From Hyposmocoma kahamanoa (Eukaryota > Arthropoda > Insecta > Lepidoptera > Cosmopterigidae): DNA of 64,000 bases. Each line of letters begins with the position of its first letter. The first letter of the stretch is position 1. Where the stretch lies: contig NW_020653855.1 of assembly GCF_003589595.1 (NCBI RefSeq), forward strand, positions 294,829-358,828, read 5' to 3'. Positions 12,195-23,380 of the stretch are shown in pieces. A program made the translations under genes and the position numbers. The notes beneath the pieces are model-generated. The model was not told the DNA's origin. It did no database searches and saw only the letters and a list, made by a program, of their open reading frames with translations.

Positions 12195-12360
12195 TAGAAG
12201 GGGTTTTAGTTTTAAACGTGAGACGTCCCGTAGCGAAGTAGGTGGACGACATTGGCATAGTGGGTGGGTGAGATTAGCACAGGATCGTGATGGATGGCAC
12301 AAACTGCGGGAGGCCTATACCCAGCAGTGGGTAAAGTCGAGCTGTGGATGGTGATGATAA
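12195..12360 (+). mobile_element. RTE-like LINE 3' coding end
   Basis: The readable tail SGWVRLAQDRDGWHKLREAY then TQQWVKSSCGW is followed by a short GATGATGATAA end. It is the same C-terminal tail as 27.2-27.5 kb (minus) and 29.3-29.5 kb (plus). Confidence 0.7.
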
Positions 12361-12958
12361 CCCCTCATAAGGTCTATTATCAGACTTGTGATGCCAGTGA
12401 TTCTGATTAGTTTTAAGAGTAAATTTAAGAGTCTTTTATTGAACACCATTATTAGTTCATTAAAAATCTTCCTAATAAATTGGAGTCCGTGAAGAAAGAC
12501 CCCATGCGAGTAGTTGTGTGATTTTCTTTGTGCGAGTAACTAAGGGTTAAATGTCACGGAACAAAAGTTGTTGTTGTTTGTTGTTAGTATTTCTAATCGA
12601 CTTCAAAAAAAGACGAGGTTGTCAATTCGTCTGCATGTTTTTTTTTGTATGTATGTTACGCGATAACTCCGGCGGCATTTGTGAACCGATTTGAATGATT
12701 CTTTTTTTGTTGGAAAGAGGGTACCTCCATAGTGGTCCCATTTAATTTTGAAGAAAATCATCCACCTCTAAGGGTGGCTGTTCACGCATGAAGATTCGTT
12801 TTTATAAATAGCGCCTAAATTTTATTATAAGGAGCAATTATTTTAATGGTTGATTTTGCTATTCTCCAATTCAAGGCGTTTTTCTCTCAATATACTTTGA
12901 GTAGTGAGAACCGATTTTTATTATCTCCTGTGTCAAGTTCCGTATAGTGGCGGACTAA

Positions 12959-13667
12959 AGGCCCATTTAGATGGAGGGAGTTTTTCGTCTCGAAGATACG
13001 ATTATCGAAAGAATAAGAAAAACTTTCCTCGTCTAAACATTCGCGATTATCGCCCTTCCACATGAGCGATAATCACCTCGCCTTTGAATATTGAACGTCT
13101 GCGTGTAAACAGAAATTGAAAGCAAAAATCGTATTTCGAGTTTTTGTGCCAGCGGTTTCTACCATGAGCGCAGTGCGCGAGGTTGTTTTGATTATTACTG
13201 CTTTTCTAAGATAAGAATTAATGAAACGAGAGCGAAAAAAATTTTGGGTTAAGAAATGAAAAAAATTCTATTTCTATACAGTGCGATGAACTTAATATTA
13301 TCAGCAATTCCAAATTTGAATGATTTTTGCGTGTTTGATATGTCCATAGTCAATACCGCAGTAATCACTGAACTCGAATGACAATTCTCGCACTCAAAAC
13401 GGTCCGAACCAATTTGTACGCTAATCGTATGAACTTGAAAAAATGTCATACGAGATCGTGTTTAGACAAGTCGAAAACTCGCAAGCAAGAATCTCCTTAC
13501 TACATATTTCTTTGTGTAAACAGTCGAGGTGGCGATTAAGTTGGTTGCGAATCTCGTAGACACAATGTAAACATTACGATAATCTTATGGCGGTTATTGC
13601 TTATGATAATCGCGCACGATTTTTCGCTACGAAGCGTGCGATAAACTATCTCCATCTGAATGCGCCT
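12959..13667. mobile_element. PIF/Harbinger-like non-autonomous element, TSD TAA
   Basis: An 18-base terminal inverted repeat AGGCSCATTYAGATGGAG is present at both ends (left AGGCCCATTTAGATGGAG; right, on the complement, AGGCGCATTCAGATGGAG). It is flanked by TAA on each side (12956-12958 and 13668-13670). A 3-bp TWA duplication is the habit of PIF/Harbinger transposons. No transposase is present. Confidence 0.65.
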
Positions 13668-13712
13668 TAAGGGATGAATCCGGGTTTGCACACTCTCCGG
13701 TAACCGATTTCA

Positions 13713-13978
13713 AATTCAAATTCAAAATAATCTTTATTTCATAGGTAAGCATTATTACACTTGAAATCCTCACAATGGTTAAACTCTGCCGCTCATTCGT
13801 AAGGCAGATTCCCCTGAGAAGAATGAGCAAGAAACTCTAGGGGTTGCTCTTTGTAAATAACATTTACAATTTTTTTTTTATTTGAAACATCAGAGATCGA
13901 GACTACCTCCATGAGCTAAACGGGTTACTACCACGGATTTTTGTCATTCAAGTACGCAGAAGTTGTATAATAACCTGC
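13713..13978 (-). mobile_element. LINE 3' UTR fragment inserted in a family A element
   Basis: It begins with the terminal AAATTCAAATTCAAAATAAT repeat. The internal GAGAAGAATGAGCAAGAAAC and GGTTACTACCACGGATTTTT match LINE 3' ends at 25.1 kb and 7.46 kb. Family A sequence stops just before it (ACCGATTTCA) and resumes just after it (ATAAAACTTGGCAAATAG), so it interrupts that repeat. Confidence 0.65.
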
Positions 13979-14321
13979 AATAAAACTTGGCAAATAGATG
14001 TAATTCCACGTATATTTGAGGTGGGTTTTTTAGTACTCTGTACTGATATTATTGTTGGAAAGAGGTTAGCTTAATAATGGGCCTATTTAAATTTCAATAA
14101 AGTATTCTACATCTTAGGGTGGCAAACTGGGGTTTGAAGCCGTTTTCGCGCACCAGCGCCTTAGGAAACTTTGGCATATGCTGAGACAGCGCCGTTTCAC
14201 TGCTATGACAATCATGTTTTGTTTTTTCTTTTATGCTTAATCTGTTATTTGTGTTATATCAGTGAATAAAGTGTTTATCCACCTATACATCTATCACTTT
14301 CCTGTAACCGATTTCAATAAT

Positions 14322-14400
14322 ATAGGAAATGAAACTATTTTTCCGGATTTAAATCGCGTTTTTTTTCAATTTAAATCCGGAAAATAGTTTCATTTCCTAT
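14322..14400. repeat. Head-to-head inverted duplication of a Penelope-like terminus
   Basis: The left arm ATAGGAAATGAAACTATTTT...TTAAAT (14322-14354) and the right arm (14369-14400) are near-perfect reverse complements around a GCG-T8-C spacer. The left arm is the same sequence as the element end at 2246-2280 and 61153-61190. The structure is two terminal copies fused in inverted orientation. Confidence 0.7.
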
Positions 14401-14654
14401 ATGTAACAATCGCGAAAACCTAAGAACTCGATTTCAATAATATTTAATTTAATTTAATATTCATTTATTAAGATTGTTAAATATTACGATTTTGTTTTTT
14501 TGTTTTTGTTACTATTTGTGACGCGCTTTGTCTATGTGTACGTTTATTTGTATTACTTATATCCTTATATAAACATAATTTTGTCGCTATGTGTATAAAA
14601 TTATAATTATGTGTATAAATATTACGAATAGAGTAACACTCAAAGAAAACATGT

Positions 14655-15780
14655 GATAAAAACGCATATGGTAGGGTGCAGCACAATATTCTACTAAATA
14701 AGTTGTATGAAATAGGTATACGCGGTTCTGCTTATGATTGGTTTTCATCGTAATTGAAAGATAGGCAACAGTGTGTTGAAATTGAATTTTTTGATGGCAC
14801 CACTAAAAATATTACAAACGTCCGCTCCGATTGTAAAATTATAAATGCATCAATCCCGCAGGGAAGTGTCATTGGATGTTTATTATTCTTGATTTATATC
14901 AATGATCTTCCAAAAATCATGGAAGAACCATGTGTCCTGTATGCGGATGATGTATCTATGTTAACTTCACGTCAGAACAATATTAATATTAATGAAAAAC
15001 TAAACACACTTCTTACTAAAACTTCAGACTGGTTGAATGACCATAACCTTAAAATTAATTTTTCTAAAACTAAATTAATGACTTTTCATCCTCGTCAAAA
15101 ATCTTCTTTACAGCTCAATTTCAAGTACAATGACACAAACATAGAATGCGTGAAAGAATTTACTTTGTTAGATATCGTTATAGACACACACTTGAATTGG
15201 AAAGTACACATACAAAAAATAAAATCAAAGCTATCTCATTTTTCTTACGCACTACGCGAAACCAAAAAGATATAAATAGAAACGGCAATAGTCACATACT
15301 ACGCCTACGCGCACTCTTGGCTGAGTTATGGCATCATTTTATGAGGTACGTACGCCCCAAACCTCTTTACCATGCAAAAGAAATTAATCCGAATTATATT
15401 TAATATAAACCGACTGATAGTTCCAAGCCGCATTTTCAAAAATATAATATACTTACCTTACCTTGTTTATATATTTTTGAGATGTGTAAATTCGTACGTA
15501 AATACAAACACTTTTATACAAAAAGTCAGGATATCCCATCAAAATACCCTTTACGTCGTAAAAATAGACTAATTTTGCCACCTTCCCGCTTGAAACTAAA
15601 CTATACAAGTACATATAATATTTCTATAAAAATATATATAATAAATTACCAAATGTGTTAATAAATGAAAGCAATGATATACAATTTACAAAAAAGTTAG
15701 AAGAGCTACTAATTAAGAAATGTTACTGTAATATCAATGAATACTTAAATGATACATTACAGACATATAATATTCTTTAT
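14655..15780 (+). mobile_element. Jockey-like LINE, RT C-terminal half, degenerate
   Basis: The longest open stretch (14754-15275) contains RT motif B (IPQGSVIGCLLFLIYINDLP), motif C (VLYADDVSML) and the following region (LKINFSKTKLMTFHP and DTHLNWKVHIQKIKSKL). Just upstream, in frame but across one stop, lies the segment before motif B (LYEIGIRGSAYDWF). Downstream the frame shifts several times: YYAYAHSWLSYGI, then LQKKLIRIIFNIN, then LPNVLINESNDIQF up to about 15770. The endonuclease and the N-terminal RT are missing, so this is a 5'-truncated dead copy. It differs in sequence from the 57-59 kb family and makes a second Jockey-like lineage. Confidence 0.85.
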
Positions 15781-15785
15781 TGTAC

Positions 15786-16060
15786 AAAGAAAAGACACAT
15801 GAAACACACGTTACAATGGGCATATACAAAGGTGAGCTTATCTCTATAGGAGATCTCTTCCAGCCAACCCTAGCCGTGGTGCAAAAATGAAATCTGCGGG
15901 ACTAATTATTGTACAACAAAATTTAAATTTAAATGTGAATAAAATATAAATGATAATAATATACATACGACAGACATACATACATACATGAACATTATAT
16001 ACATAAATACATACATAAGCAGAATATATATTATAATAGCAGATTATTACATAGGAATAA
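15786..16060 (-). mobile_element. LINE 3' UTR fragment, same family as 53520-54004
   Basis: The segment is closely similar to 53520-53770 over about 250 bases, including GTGAGCTTATCTCTATARGA, AGCCAACCCTAGC and GCGGGACTAATTATTGTAC. At 53.8-54.0 kb this sequence follows a LINE protein tail read on the minus strand, so this copy is the 3' non-coding end alone. It directly abuts the + strand LINE ending at about 15780. Confidence 0.65.
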
Positions 16061-16139
16061 CTGGAGATATATAGTAAACCATTAACAATTATAATTACAT
16101 ACACATATATATATATATATATTATTGTTATATGCATAA

Positions 16140-17069
16140 AGTCACTAACATGTAAATTTTATGTTACAAACTTTTTTTTTTTTCATTTTATTTTATACTA
16201 ATCTGCTCCTCCCTCCTTTCCTTTGTATTACGTGTCCGCGGAGTCCATAATATTGGTCTTTTCTGTGTTACTAAAATCTCATTGTATACATTTGGTTTTG
16301 CAATCAAATATTATCGAAAACCCTTAGGTTTAAGAGTGCCAAGTACCTACATAATAAATTATTGTAATATGAGTAAATAAATAAATTATAAAAATAAATA
16401 AATAAAGCAAATAGAAGTAATTCCACGAATTTTTTATGTCGGTTTTTTTAGTACACTGTACTGAGATTACAAAAACTGAGACTGAACACGTCAATATCGA
16501 GTCTCGAACATACCGTAAAAATGTCGAGACTCGAAATTTTCGAGACTGAGACACCGGGATGAAGGCCCTAGCAGACATGCTCGCTTTCTACTACAATTAC
16601 TGCCACTTAAGACGTGATCCTATTCTTAAAAAAAGCAATAGCCGGCACAGTCACGTAAAAATATTCAACTACTGATCCCTTACGGTAATATAACTTGTTA
16701 ACTTTGTTATATTCATTGACCCACAACAATGCTAACTTTGAGTCACACGGTGAGTCACTATAATTTTTGTGTATTTCAAGGAAAACGTTGAATCTAGAGT
16801 TAATTTGGGTCAAATATGGCCGTTTTACTTGTTTTTGTTGTTCACTTTTTTATCTTTAATTATGACGTGAAATGTTTTGCATTGTTAACAAGGTGTTTTT
16901 ATATTTTCACATTTGCCTTTATTAGTATTTAATAAAAGTATAATTAAAACTATATTTATTGAATAGTCATATTACAAAATTGTAGACTACGTGTTAGATA
17001 AAGATGTATAGAAAGACAACGTGAGTCTAGATTACACAGAAATATGATTCAAAATGCATTATATAGCAT
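16140..17069. other. No supported gene
   Basis: AT-rich, with a family A end fragment at about 16418-16455 and a short GAGACTCGAA tandem at 16500-16555. Confidence 0.5.
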
Positions 17070-17215
17070 TTAAGTTTATTTGAAAAGAGCAATCCCTAGA
17101 GTTTCTTGCTCGTTCTTCTCAGGGATGTCAGCGTAGTGAACGAGCAGTAGCTTAAAACATGACGCTTTCAAGTGTAAAAGTTCTACTTATGGAATAAATT
17201 ATTGTTTGACTTTGA
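17070..17215 (+). mobile_element. LINE 3' UTR fragment (family of 25.0-25.5 kb)
   Basis: This is the reverse complement of the 25030-25170 segment (AGAGCAATCCCTAGAGTTTC, TTGCTCGTTCTTCTCAGGGA), ending with TGTTTGACTTTGAATAG. It is 3'-end sequence only. Confidence 0.7.
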
Positions 17216-18674
17216 ATAGTAGCAAAGTCAAAGCCTTTCCAGTTCACGGCTGGGCCATATTTGAAATACGTGTTTTGTATTTTGACGTTTTCGAATGAAT
17301 ACCTTGTATGTGATTTCTGTGACGTTTCTTACGACTGTTATTTCTTTTTTTTTGTCCCTTCTTAGTTCATAGTGTTCTCCCTGTTCATAGTGTTTAAAAA
17401 TTATGAATGTGTGAGTTTTGGCGAGAGCAGTTCTTATAGTAATCGAGCCTTAACACTTTCACAGTCCACGACTCCACCTGGAGTTGTAACGCATACCGGA
17501 GTTGCAACGCATACCGGAGTTGCAACTACATACTACTGCAATGTCAAATATTTTGTTTAGGCTTGTGGGTCACAGCCCTGATTACTTTTTAGACTTCTGG
17601 ATTGGGTTGCTTCCTTTGGTACTTTTATACATTTACGTTTACTGTACCTCTGTAGTTAGCGTCGCATATTATTTTGCATTTCAAAAAAAATACAAAATAA
17701 TTTGGATAAAATTTATATCGCATTTGACAACTAACATAGTATTGTCTCAAAAATTGCGTTATATTATATCAAAGCGCCAGGACAACATCGCTTTGAAACT
17801 ACATAGGTTCTGTAGTCTAGGCTCTACTCTATGAGTAGAATTGCTGGCTGAATATAGGTAGGGATTATAGTTTTATATTTAGAATGTTAAGGATTGAAAT
17901 AAGAAAACAGAAGATCTTGACATATACATATTAGATTATTGATTTGTAACCCAAAAGCGAGTAACATGTAAAAAAGTGAAATAAAGTATATTTTAAAGAT
18001 TTATTCCGGTTTATATTATTAAAAGTACCTCTCGCTACGCAATCTGAGTTACCCCTCATTACAGTACATATTAATATAACTTTAAACCATTTTCAGGTAA
18101 TACTTTGTTGATTGTCATGTGCGATATAATATGAAAGTAAAAAACAAAACCTAAACTGTTTCGCACAATTCCCAATGGACTTATGGGTTGATTTTGACCT
18201 TTGTATGAGGGTCTGTGAACGTGTTCAGGCAAAATAATTTTTTTTTCTTCCGTGGAGGCGGCTGTCGAGTCCATGTAAACACGACATGACTCTTTCGCTT
18301 CTTCCACTCGATCAGTCTTTTGACACACGCCAGTTTATTCGTGGTACCTTTGACCTGGCCTTCTTTAAGAACATTGTCAGTCATCCTTATGTTTTTTTTA
18401 TGCCATATAGCAGACCACGCTGGCCCCATGCGAGCTGGATGGTTTTTTGTCTTCCGGCAGTTAACCGTAACTGACAAGTTACCTCAGGTCACCGTTAATG
18501 TAAATGATAATTAATTTTCTGACTAACTGATTAACTGCTAAAGTAAACTTTATGGTTTATTGTCACTATTTACAGGTTTCTTACCACAATATGTTTTTTT
18601 TATTCGGGTCACAAAACTGGATACAATTTTTTTTTTTTTTTTTTTTTTCTAAAATAAGGTTTATTTTTATAATA
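17216..18674. other. Unassigned; possible decayed element at 18180-18478 (-)
   Basis: Two overlapping minus-strand frames read KTKNHPARMGPAWSAIWHKK and WKKRKSHVVF. They look protein-like but no family could be named. The minisatellite at 17474 lies here. The segment GACAACTAACATAGTATTRT (17720-17745) recurs at 62500-62520. Confidence 0.3.
17474..17533. repeat. 18-bp minisatellite, about three units
   Basis: GGAGTTGYAACGCATACC is repeated twice and a third unit starts (GGAGTTGCAACTACATAC). A chance frame reads it as THTGVATHTGVAT. Confidence 0.7.
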
Positions 18675-19059
18675 TCAGGTGACGGGACGAACAAGTCGTG
18701 CGCCTGATAATAAGCTACACGCCTGTCCAAAACAGTTGCAGTACCGATAAACTATTATATGATAGATGTATTGTGTGTACGTCGTCATTGGTGGTATGGT
18801 ATTTTTTAAAAATGTTTCTGCAGGACTGACCTTTTTTTATACCTTATTTTTTTATAGCATTTGATTATGAGTCTCCATTTCGGTAATTTAATCACCAAAT
18901 CAAATACGCGTAAATGACGTGACAACCAAATTAGCGTGGTTTATATATTAAATACTTACATTAACGCTTACTGTGTAAAAACGAAAGTTGTAACCATTAA
19001 AATAACAAAGTAATAACGTTAAATCCCTGTAAAGATTTGGTTGCAGATTCGCGCATTTT

Positions 19060-20575
19060 ACCAATGCTACATGCCGGGATTTGCACAATCCCCGACGCAT
19101 ACCTTCATAACAGTTGCAGTGCCACTCGGAGCTTTAAAGCGCAAAGATCTTAGAGGCACTGCCACTGCGCTCTGACACCCTGAGACGTAAGTTGACAAGT
19201 CCCATGTGCCTGTAATTTCACCAGCACCCTTACCCTTCCAAACCGGAACGCTCACAGTACTGCTTGGTACATCGGGCGCACTATAAGTTTCCGGAACTGG
19301 CCACTTACATAAACAATATTTAAAAAGTAATTACTACATTTGAAAATGGAACTGTAGAATACGGTTTGTTTCATGTGACTGTCACTTGTTTTTACATTGT
19401 GACGTCATTTTAGAAATTGGTTGTCTACATCACCATGGATTTAACGTGAAAATTTTCGTAGTATGATTTTCTACGACTTTAATTGTAATTTAACTGCTCA
19501 GCGGAGCTTCGCTCGGCTTCAAACTGCTTTGGCGATGAAGCACCATGCAAGACGACTATTTATAGCTGGTTTGCAGAATCAAACGCGATCGTGTGAATCT
19601 CAGTGACGACTGACGAAGCTTGTCCACTGCTGTGAACAACAAAAACATCGATGCTGTGCGCCGTATAATCAAAACAGACAGGCATGTGACATACCGTGAG
19701 ATTCGGGCATCTTTAGGCATAGGCATGAGTCCAATACAATCATACTACACAAATATTTGGGTGTGAAAAACCTGTACTCTTGGTGGATCCCACACAATTT
19801 GACTGAGGCTCAAATACTGGATCGCGTCATTTGATGCAATGCCATGCTTACCAGATTCAACGAAGGGGTGTCAAATTTGGTGTGGTACTATGTCCCACAG
19901 GTGACGAAACATGGATTTATAGTTACGATCCCAAAACAAAGCAGCAATCGAGCGTATGGGTCTTTCGGACGAGCCGAAACGAACCAAAGTGGCGCGCTTG
20001 CAAAGTGCGTCTAAGCGGGTGATTGCTTCTTTTTTTAATAAAACTGGACACGTGGCTACTATTTCTTTGAAAAATCGTTGTACCCTGAATAGTGATTGGT
20101 ACACGATCATTTGTTTGTCCGAAGTTATTGACAAACTTCGTAAAAATATCCGTAAACGCCGTATTATCTTGCACCGCGATAATCCCAGTTCTCACACGGC
20201 CAGACAGACAAATGAATTTTTGAAGGTGAACAACGTTGACCTTATAAGCCATCCTGCGTACAGTCCTGACCTGGCACCTTGTGATCAACGATTTTCATCA
20301 CCTGAAGAGGCTGTCGAAGAGTATGAAAAATATATTTCAGAGATTGTCACGGAAGAGTAGCATAAACGTTTTCAAAATTGGTTCATTCGTATGAAAAAGT
20401 GCATTAACGCGAACGGAGAATATTTTGAGAAACAGTAAATTCATTTCTGACCATTTATAGTATTTTTTTCTTATTACTTCCGAAAACCTGTACGCTCGAC
20501 GTAGCAAAAGTAGGTAATGTGGCTGGAATTTCCTGGACGAACTCTATCACAAGGAGTTTTACTGCTACTACTATG
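19060..20575 (+). repeat. Family H repeat interrupted by mariner
   Basis: The left part 19060-19269 (CATAACAGTTGCAGTGCCAC, AAAGCGCAAAGATCTTAGAG, CACAGTACTGCTTGG) and the right part from 20502 (AGGTAATGTGGCTGGAATTT, TCACAAGGAGTTTTACTGCT) form one family H copy split by the 1.23-kb mariner. Confidence 0.75.
19270..20501 (+). mobile_element. mariner-family DNA transposon, inactive
   Basis: The transposase is readable in pieces across frameshifts: helix-turn-helix region (AVNNKNIDAVRRIIKTDRHV, TYREIRASLGIGMSPIQSYY), the first catalytic Asp in TGDETWIYSYDPKTKQQSSV, the second in IILHRDNPSSHTARQT and the third in HPAYSPDLAPCD. Exactly 34 residues separate the second and third Asp, giving the DD34D signature of mariner. 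The last open part is 19956-20360, then a stop and a short tail (YEKYISEIVTEE). Imperfect terminal inverted repeats CRTCGRGCGYAC...GTTTYCGGAA lie at both ends, flanked by TA (19268-19269 and 20502-20503). It is inserted in a family H repeat. At least two frame breaks lie between the start and the first Asp. Confidence 0.85.
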
Positions 20576-20940
20576 TTGGAGTAATAAAAAAAATACTGGC
20601 GAATTTATAACCTCCTCCTTTTTTTGAAGTCAGTTAAAAAGATGGACCTACTTAAACGAACGCTTGGTATATAAAACGAAACTGCGAGGAATTGGATAAC
20701 TTTCCAAACCCGTTTTGTTCACATCTAGTATCGCATTGTGACCACAGTGTCATGATGCATAATCAATAGGTACGGTATTATGTTTTGCAATATCATATAT
20801 CTGTTTTGTTTGTAAACACTTTTAACGTGCACAAGAAAACAAATGATATTTGTTGACAAAAATTTTAAATAATAGGGAGTCATCGTCATGATACTTCGAG
20901 ACGCAAAATCGCTATGCGAAAAATCTCAGCGCCGAGTACT

Positions 20941-21130
20941 AAAAAAACCGACCTCAAAAGTCATTAATCTCCTATTTTGCCGCCCTTAGCGGTGGAAATT
21001 CTTCAAATTTAAATGGTACCACTTCTAAGGTATCTTTTTTCCAACAAAAAAAGAAACGTCGAAATGGATTGACAAATGCAGGAGTTATCGCGTAACATAC
21101 ATACAAAAAAAAACATGCAGTCGAATTGAT
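20941..21130 (-). mobile_element. Family A MITE, truncated
   Basis: AAAAACCGACCTCAAAAGTC through GCCCTTAGCGGTGGAAATTC and CGCGTAACATACATAC; the other terminus is lost. A 5' terminus fragment of another copy is at 20610-20636. Confidence 0.7.
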
Positions 21131-21227
21131 TGCGTGCGTTTCGCTTCGACTTCGTCGCCATGCCTCGATACTGGCAGGTAATATAGAATAAAATTGTTTA
21201 TTTCGTATGATCAATGTCGCATTATTG

Positions 21228-21480
21228 AGAGGGAAAGAGAGATAATATCATCTTCATCAACCCATTTATACACCCGACTGCCGGGCATGGGTCTTCTCTC
21301 AGGCGAGGTTTAGGCCATTGTCCACCACTCTGGCCTAATGCATGTTGGGGATTTTATATGTTTTCCGATGGTAATGAACCTTCTTCGACGTGCAGGTTTG
21401 ATCACGATGTTTTCCTCTATAGAAAAGCTCATGGTGAATTTCAAATTCAATTTCGAGCGAGCCCAGATTCCAACCCACAA
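21228..21480. repeat. LINE/SINE-type 3' repeat (CACCCGACTGCCGGGCATGG block)
   Basis: A recognisable interspersed block: CATCAACCCATTTATACACC, then CTGCCGGGCATGGGTCTTCT, AGGCCATTGTCCACCACTCT and CGATGTTTTCC, ending near AGCCCAGATTCCAACCCACA. Shortened relatives occur at 1905-1955 and 28885-28935. It is non-coding and is a common 3' end of insect retroelements (from memory). Confidence 0.55.
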
Positions 21481-21489
21481 GAGATAATA

Positions 21490-21770
21490 TTATTATAGTC
21501 GCTAATATATATAATAATTTAATATTCACTTTGAATCTAGTTTGTGTGGAAGCCATGTCGTCTTTCTATGCTTAGTCTGTCACATTGCCTTGAATTTTGT
21601 AATATGACATTTGAATTAAACTCAGAAAATGATAATCTTATCTGATTATATGCTCCGGAATCATATTGTAAAAACGTATACAGTTCCCCATAAAAGGGTT
21701 GTTTGCCACGGTTAAACGAAATCGTGGTACCATGAGTGATTCACATAATATACTGTTTAATGTAGTCTCT
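21490..21770 (-). mobile_element. LINE tail fragment, same family as 25.0-25.5 kb
   Basis: The sequence around TATGCTCCGGAATCATATTG, GTATACAGTTCCCCATAAAA and ACGAAATCGTGGTACCATGA matches 25200-25430 almost base for base, with a few small deletions. It is a truncated, non-coding copy. Confidence 0.7.
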
Positions 21771-22030
21771 CTTGTCTCTCCATTATCCATTTGATGTGTT
21801 GTACTACACGCGGGATGGGTGCCTGGAGACGTATCATACAGGCTAGACCTAATTTAGGCTCCAGTCTCCCACAAATGTAACTAACTAATCTAAGTACCTT
21901 ATTGTTAATATGCGTCATTTAGCTTTGTGAGGAGAAATAAATAACTTTGTATTGTATTATTATTGTATTGTATATAAAATGCTTGACGTTGACGGCTGGA
22001 TCGGCTTATTGACGCAAGTGGTGGTCATAA

Positions 22031-22153
22031 ACTACACCCAAACTCACGAGAGAAATAAATGTGGGCCATACAAATATTTCTCCCGGCCCGGGACTCGAAC
22101 CTGAGACCCCTGCGTGGCAGTCCGTCTTGGTAACCGTTCGGCCACGGAAGCAG
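22031..22153 (-). mobile_element. tRNA-derived SINE, 5' half
   Basis: Reverse complement of the 41597 SINE head: A box in GGCCGAACGG, B box in GGTTCGAGTCC, ending at the TTGGGTGTAGT segment. The 3' half is missing. Confidence 0.75.
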
Positions 22154-22504
22154 AAAGAAAGAAGTATTTCATCTTTTAATCGAAATCTTTTTTTTTTACA
22201 GGTACAGACGAAAGTAATAATTTTTATGAAACTCTCCAACCCAGTGAAACGTGTTTTGTCATGTTGACCTTACGTCAGTGAGTATATTTAAGATATTCAG
22301 CTACCACGACAGGCGTGACTTGCGCAAGAAGCGACATAGTCCTATTACTTCTGAAACTTGTACTGGCGTGGGCAATTACGAACATTCAAAGAAGATGGTT
22401 TATTACTAATTGGCAATACTTACCGCTGACAATTGTCTATACTTTGTCAAACCAAAAACGACATTGATCGGCACGTTATAGATCCGAGAGAATTCATAAA
22501 GCTA

Positions 22505-22600
22505 TCACGACGACGACCTCGTTGGCACAACGGTTTGCTTTGTGGGCGGTAATAGAGCAGTTCCCTGGTTCGATCCCGGTAGGGCCAACTGCCTTAATTA
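22505..22600 (+). mobile_element. tRNA-derived SINE head, second type
   Basis: CGACCTCGTTGGCACAACGG (A box TTGGCACAACGG) and CCTGGTTCGATCCCGG (B box) are spaced as in a tRNA-derived promoter. This head differs from the other SINE family here. The body is lost after about 22590, where a transposase-like duplicated block begins. Confidence 0.6.
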
Positions 22601-22699
22601 AATTTACTACATGGTTTTCCGTCTGTGATTGATCAAATTGGTGAATGGCAAGACAACTGAATATGTTACTGCTGACAAAATATCTAAAACTAAAGTAAC

Positions 22700-22890
22700 T
22701 TAACTTACTTAATATCGGCCTCGTGTAAAGTTTTTGTGATTTGATAATGATTTCTCGGATTTCTAACTCTGCATATTTGGATAGCATCTTTGGTGGGATA
22801 AACTAGACCACCTTCGTTCTTGTTCTGAAGTGTAGAAGCGGCAACTAAGAGTTTTTCAAACGATTGATTGAACGGAATACGTGTAAACAC
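22700..22890 (-). pseudogene. Transposase C-terminal fragment (P-element/THAP-like), candidate
   Basis: The minus strand encodes FNQSFEKLLVAASTLQNKNE then GGLVYPTKDAIQICR. The 'N-K-N-x-GGLxxPSxDVxKIC' pattern is typical of the C-terminal region of P-element-like and related THAP transposases (from memory, not searched). The core is repeated in decayed form at 23265-23375, so a block of about 250 bases was duplicated locally. Only about 60 residues are readable and the flanks are non-coding. Confidence 0.4.
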
Positions 22891-23119
22891 GCGTATTCCA
22901 TTCCATTAATCGATTCTAAATAGAATAATTTTTGTTCAAGTATTTGTTGATAAGATAGTTTAGTCCCTTATTTTACTTTAAAAAAAATTTAATTTAATTG
23001 ACTTCAAATATTAAAATTATTGTCCTTCCAGTAAAATGAGCTTATTATATAACATCTTTTTGTAATAGAAGATCTTATCCATTAACTTAAATAATGAAAA
23101 CGCACCTCAATATAGGAAC

Positions 23120-23380
23120 TTGCGACTGTCTTAATTAATTTTACTAGATGGTTTTCTGTTGGTAATTGATCAAATTGATGAATGACAAGACAAATAAAAA
23201 TGTTACTGCTGACAAAATATGGTAACATCTTATTAATCAGAAGAGCTTTACTTAATGATGGCCTCGTGTGAAATTTTTGTTATTTGTTTATTATTTCTCG
23301 GATTTCTAACTCTGCTACTCTGCATATTTGGATAGCCTCTTAGGTGGGATAAACTAGACCACCTTCGTCCTCGAAATCAA
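23120..23380 (-). repeat. Local duplicate of 22584-22840
   Basis: Shared tracts in the same order are TGATCAAATTG, ATGTTACTGCTGACAAAATA, GGCCTCGTGT, TTTCTCGGATTTCTAACTCT and GATAAACTAGACCACCTTCG. Spacing between the copies is about 540 bases, and divergence is clearly visible, so this is not recent. Confidence 0.7.

Larger units (their letters stand above)
12595..14031 (+). mobile_element. Family A MITE split by two insertions
   Basis: Family A sequence runs 12595-12958, resumes 13668-13712 (GATGAATCCGGGTTTGCACA to GTAACCGATTTCA) and finishes 13979-14031 (AACTTGGCAAATAGATGTAA to TTGAGGTGGGTTTTTT). The gaps hold a 709-bp TIR element and a LINE 3' fragment. A separate partial family A copy follows at 14050-14132. 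Confidence 0.7.

Noticed and set aside
14754..15275. Domesticated reverse transcriptase
   Set aside because: It is flanked by the expected decayed LINE sequence on both sides, with frameshifts; an ordinary dead retrotransposon.
19923..20288. 121-codon minus-strand frame
   Set aside because: Antisense shadow of the mariner transposase.
22584..23380. Segmental duplication of a host gene
   Set aside because: The readable residues look transposase-like and the copies are diverged and non-coding.
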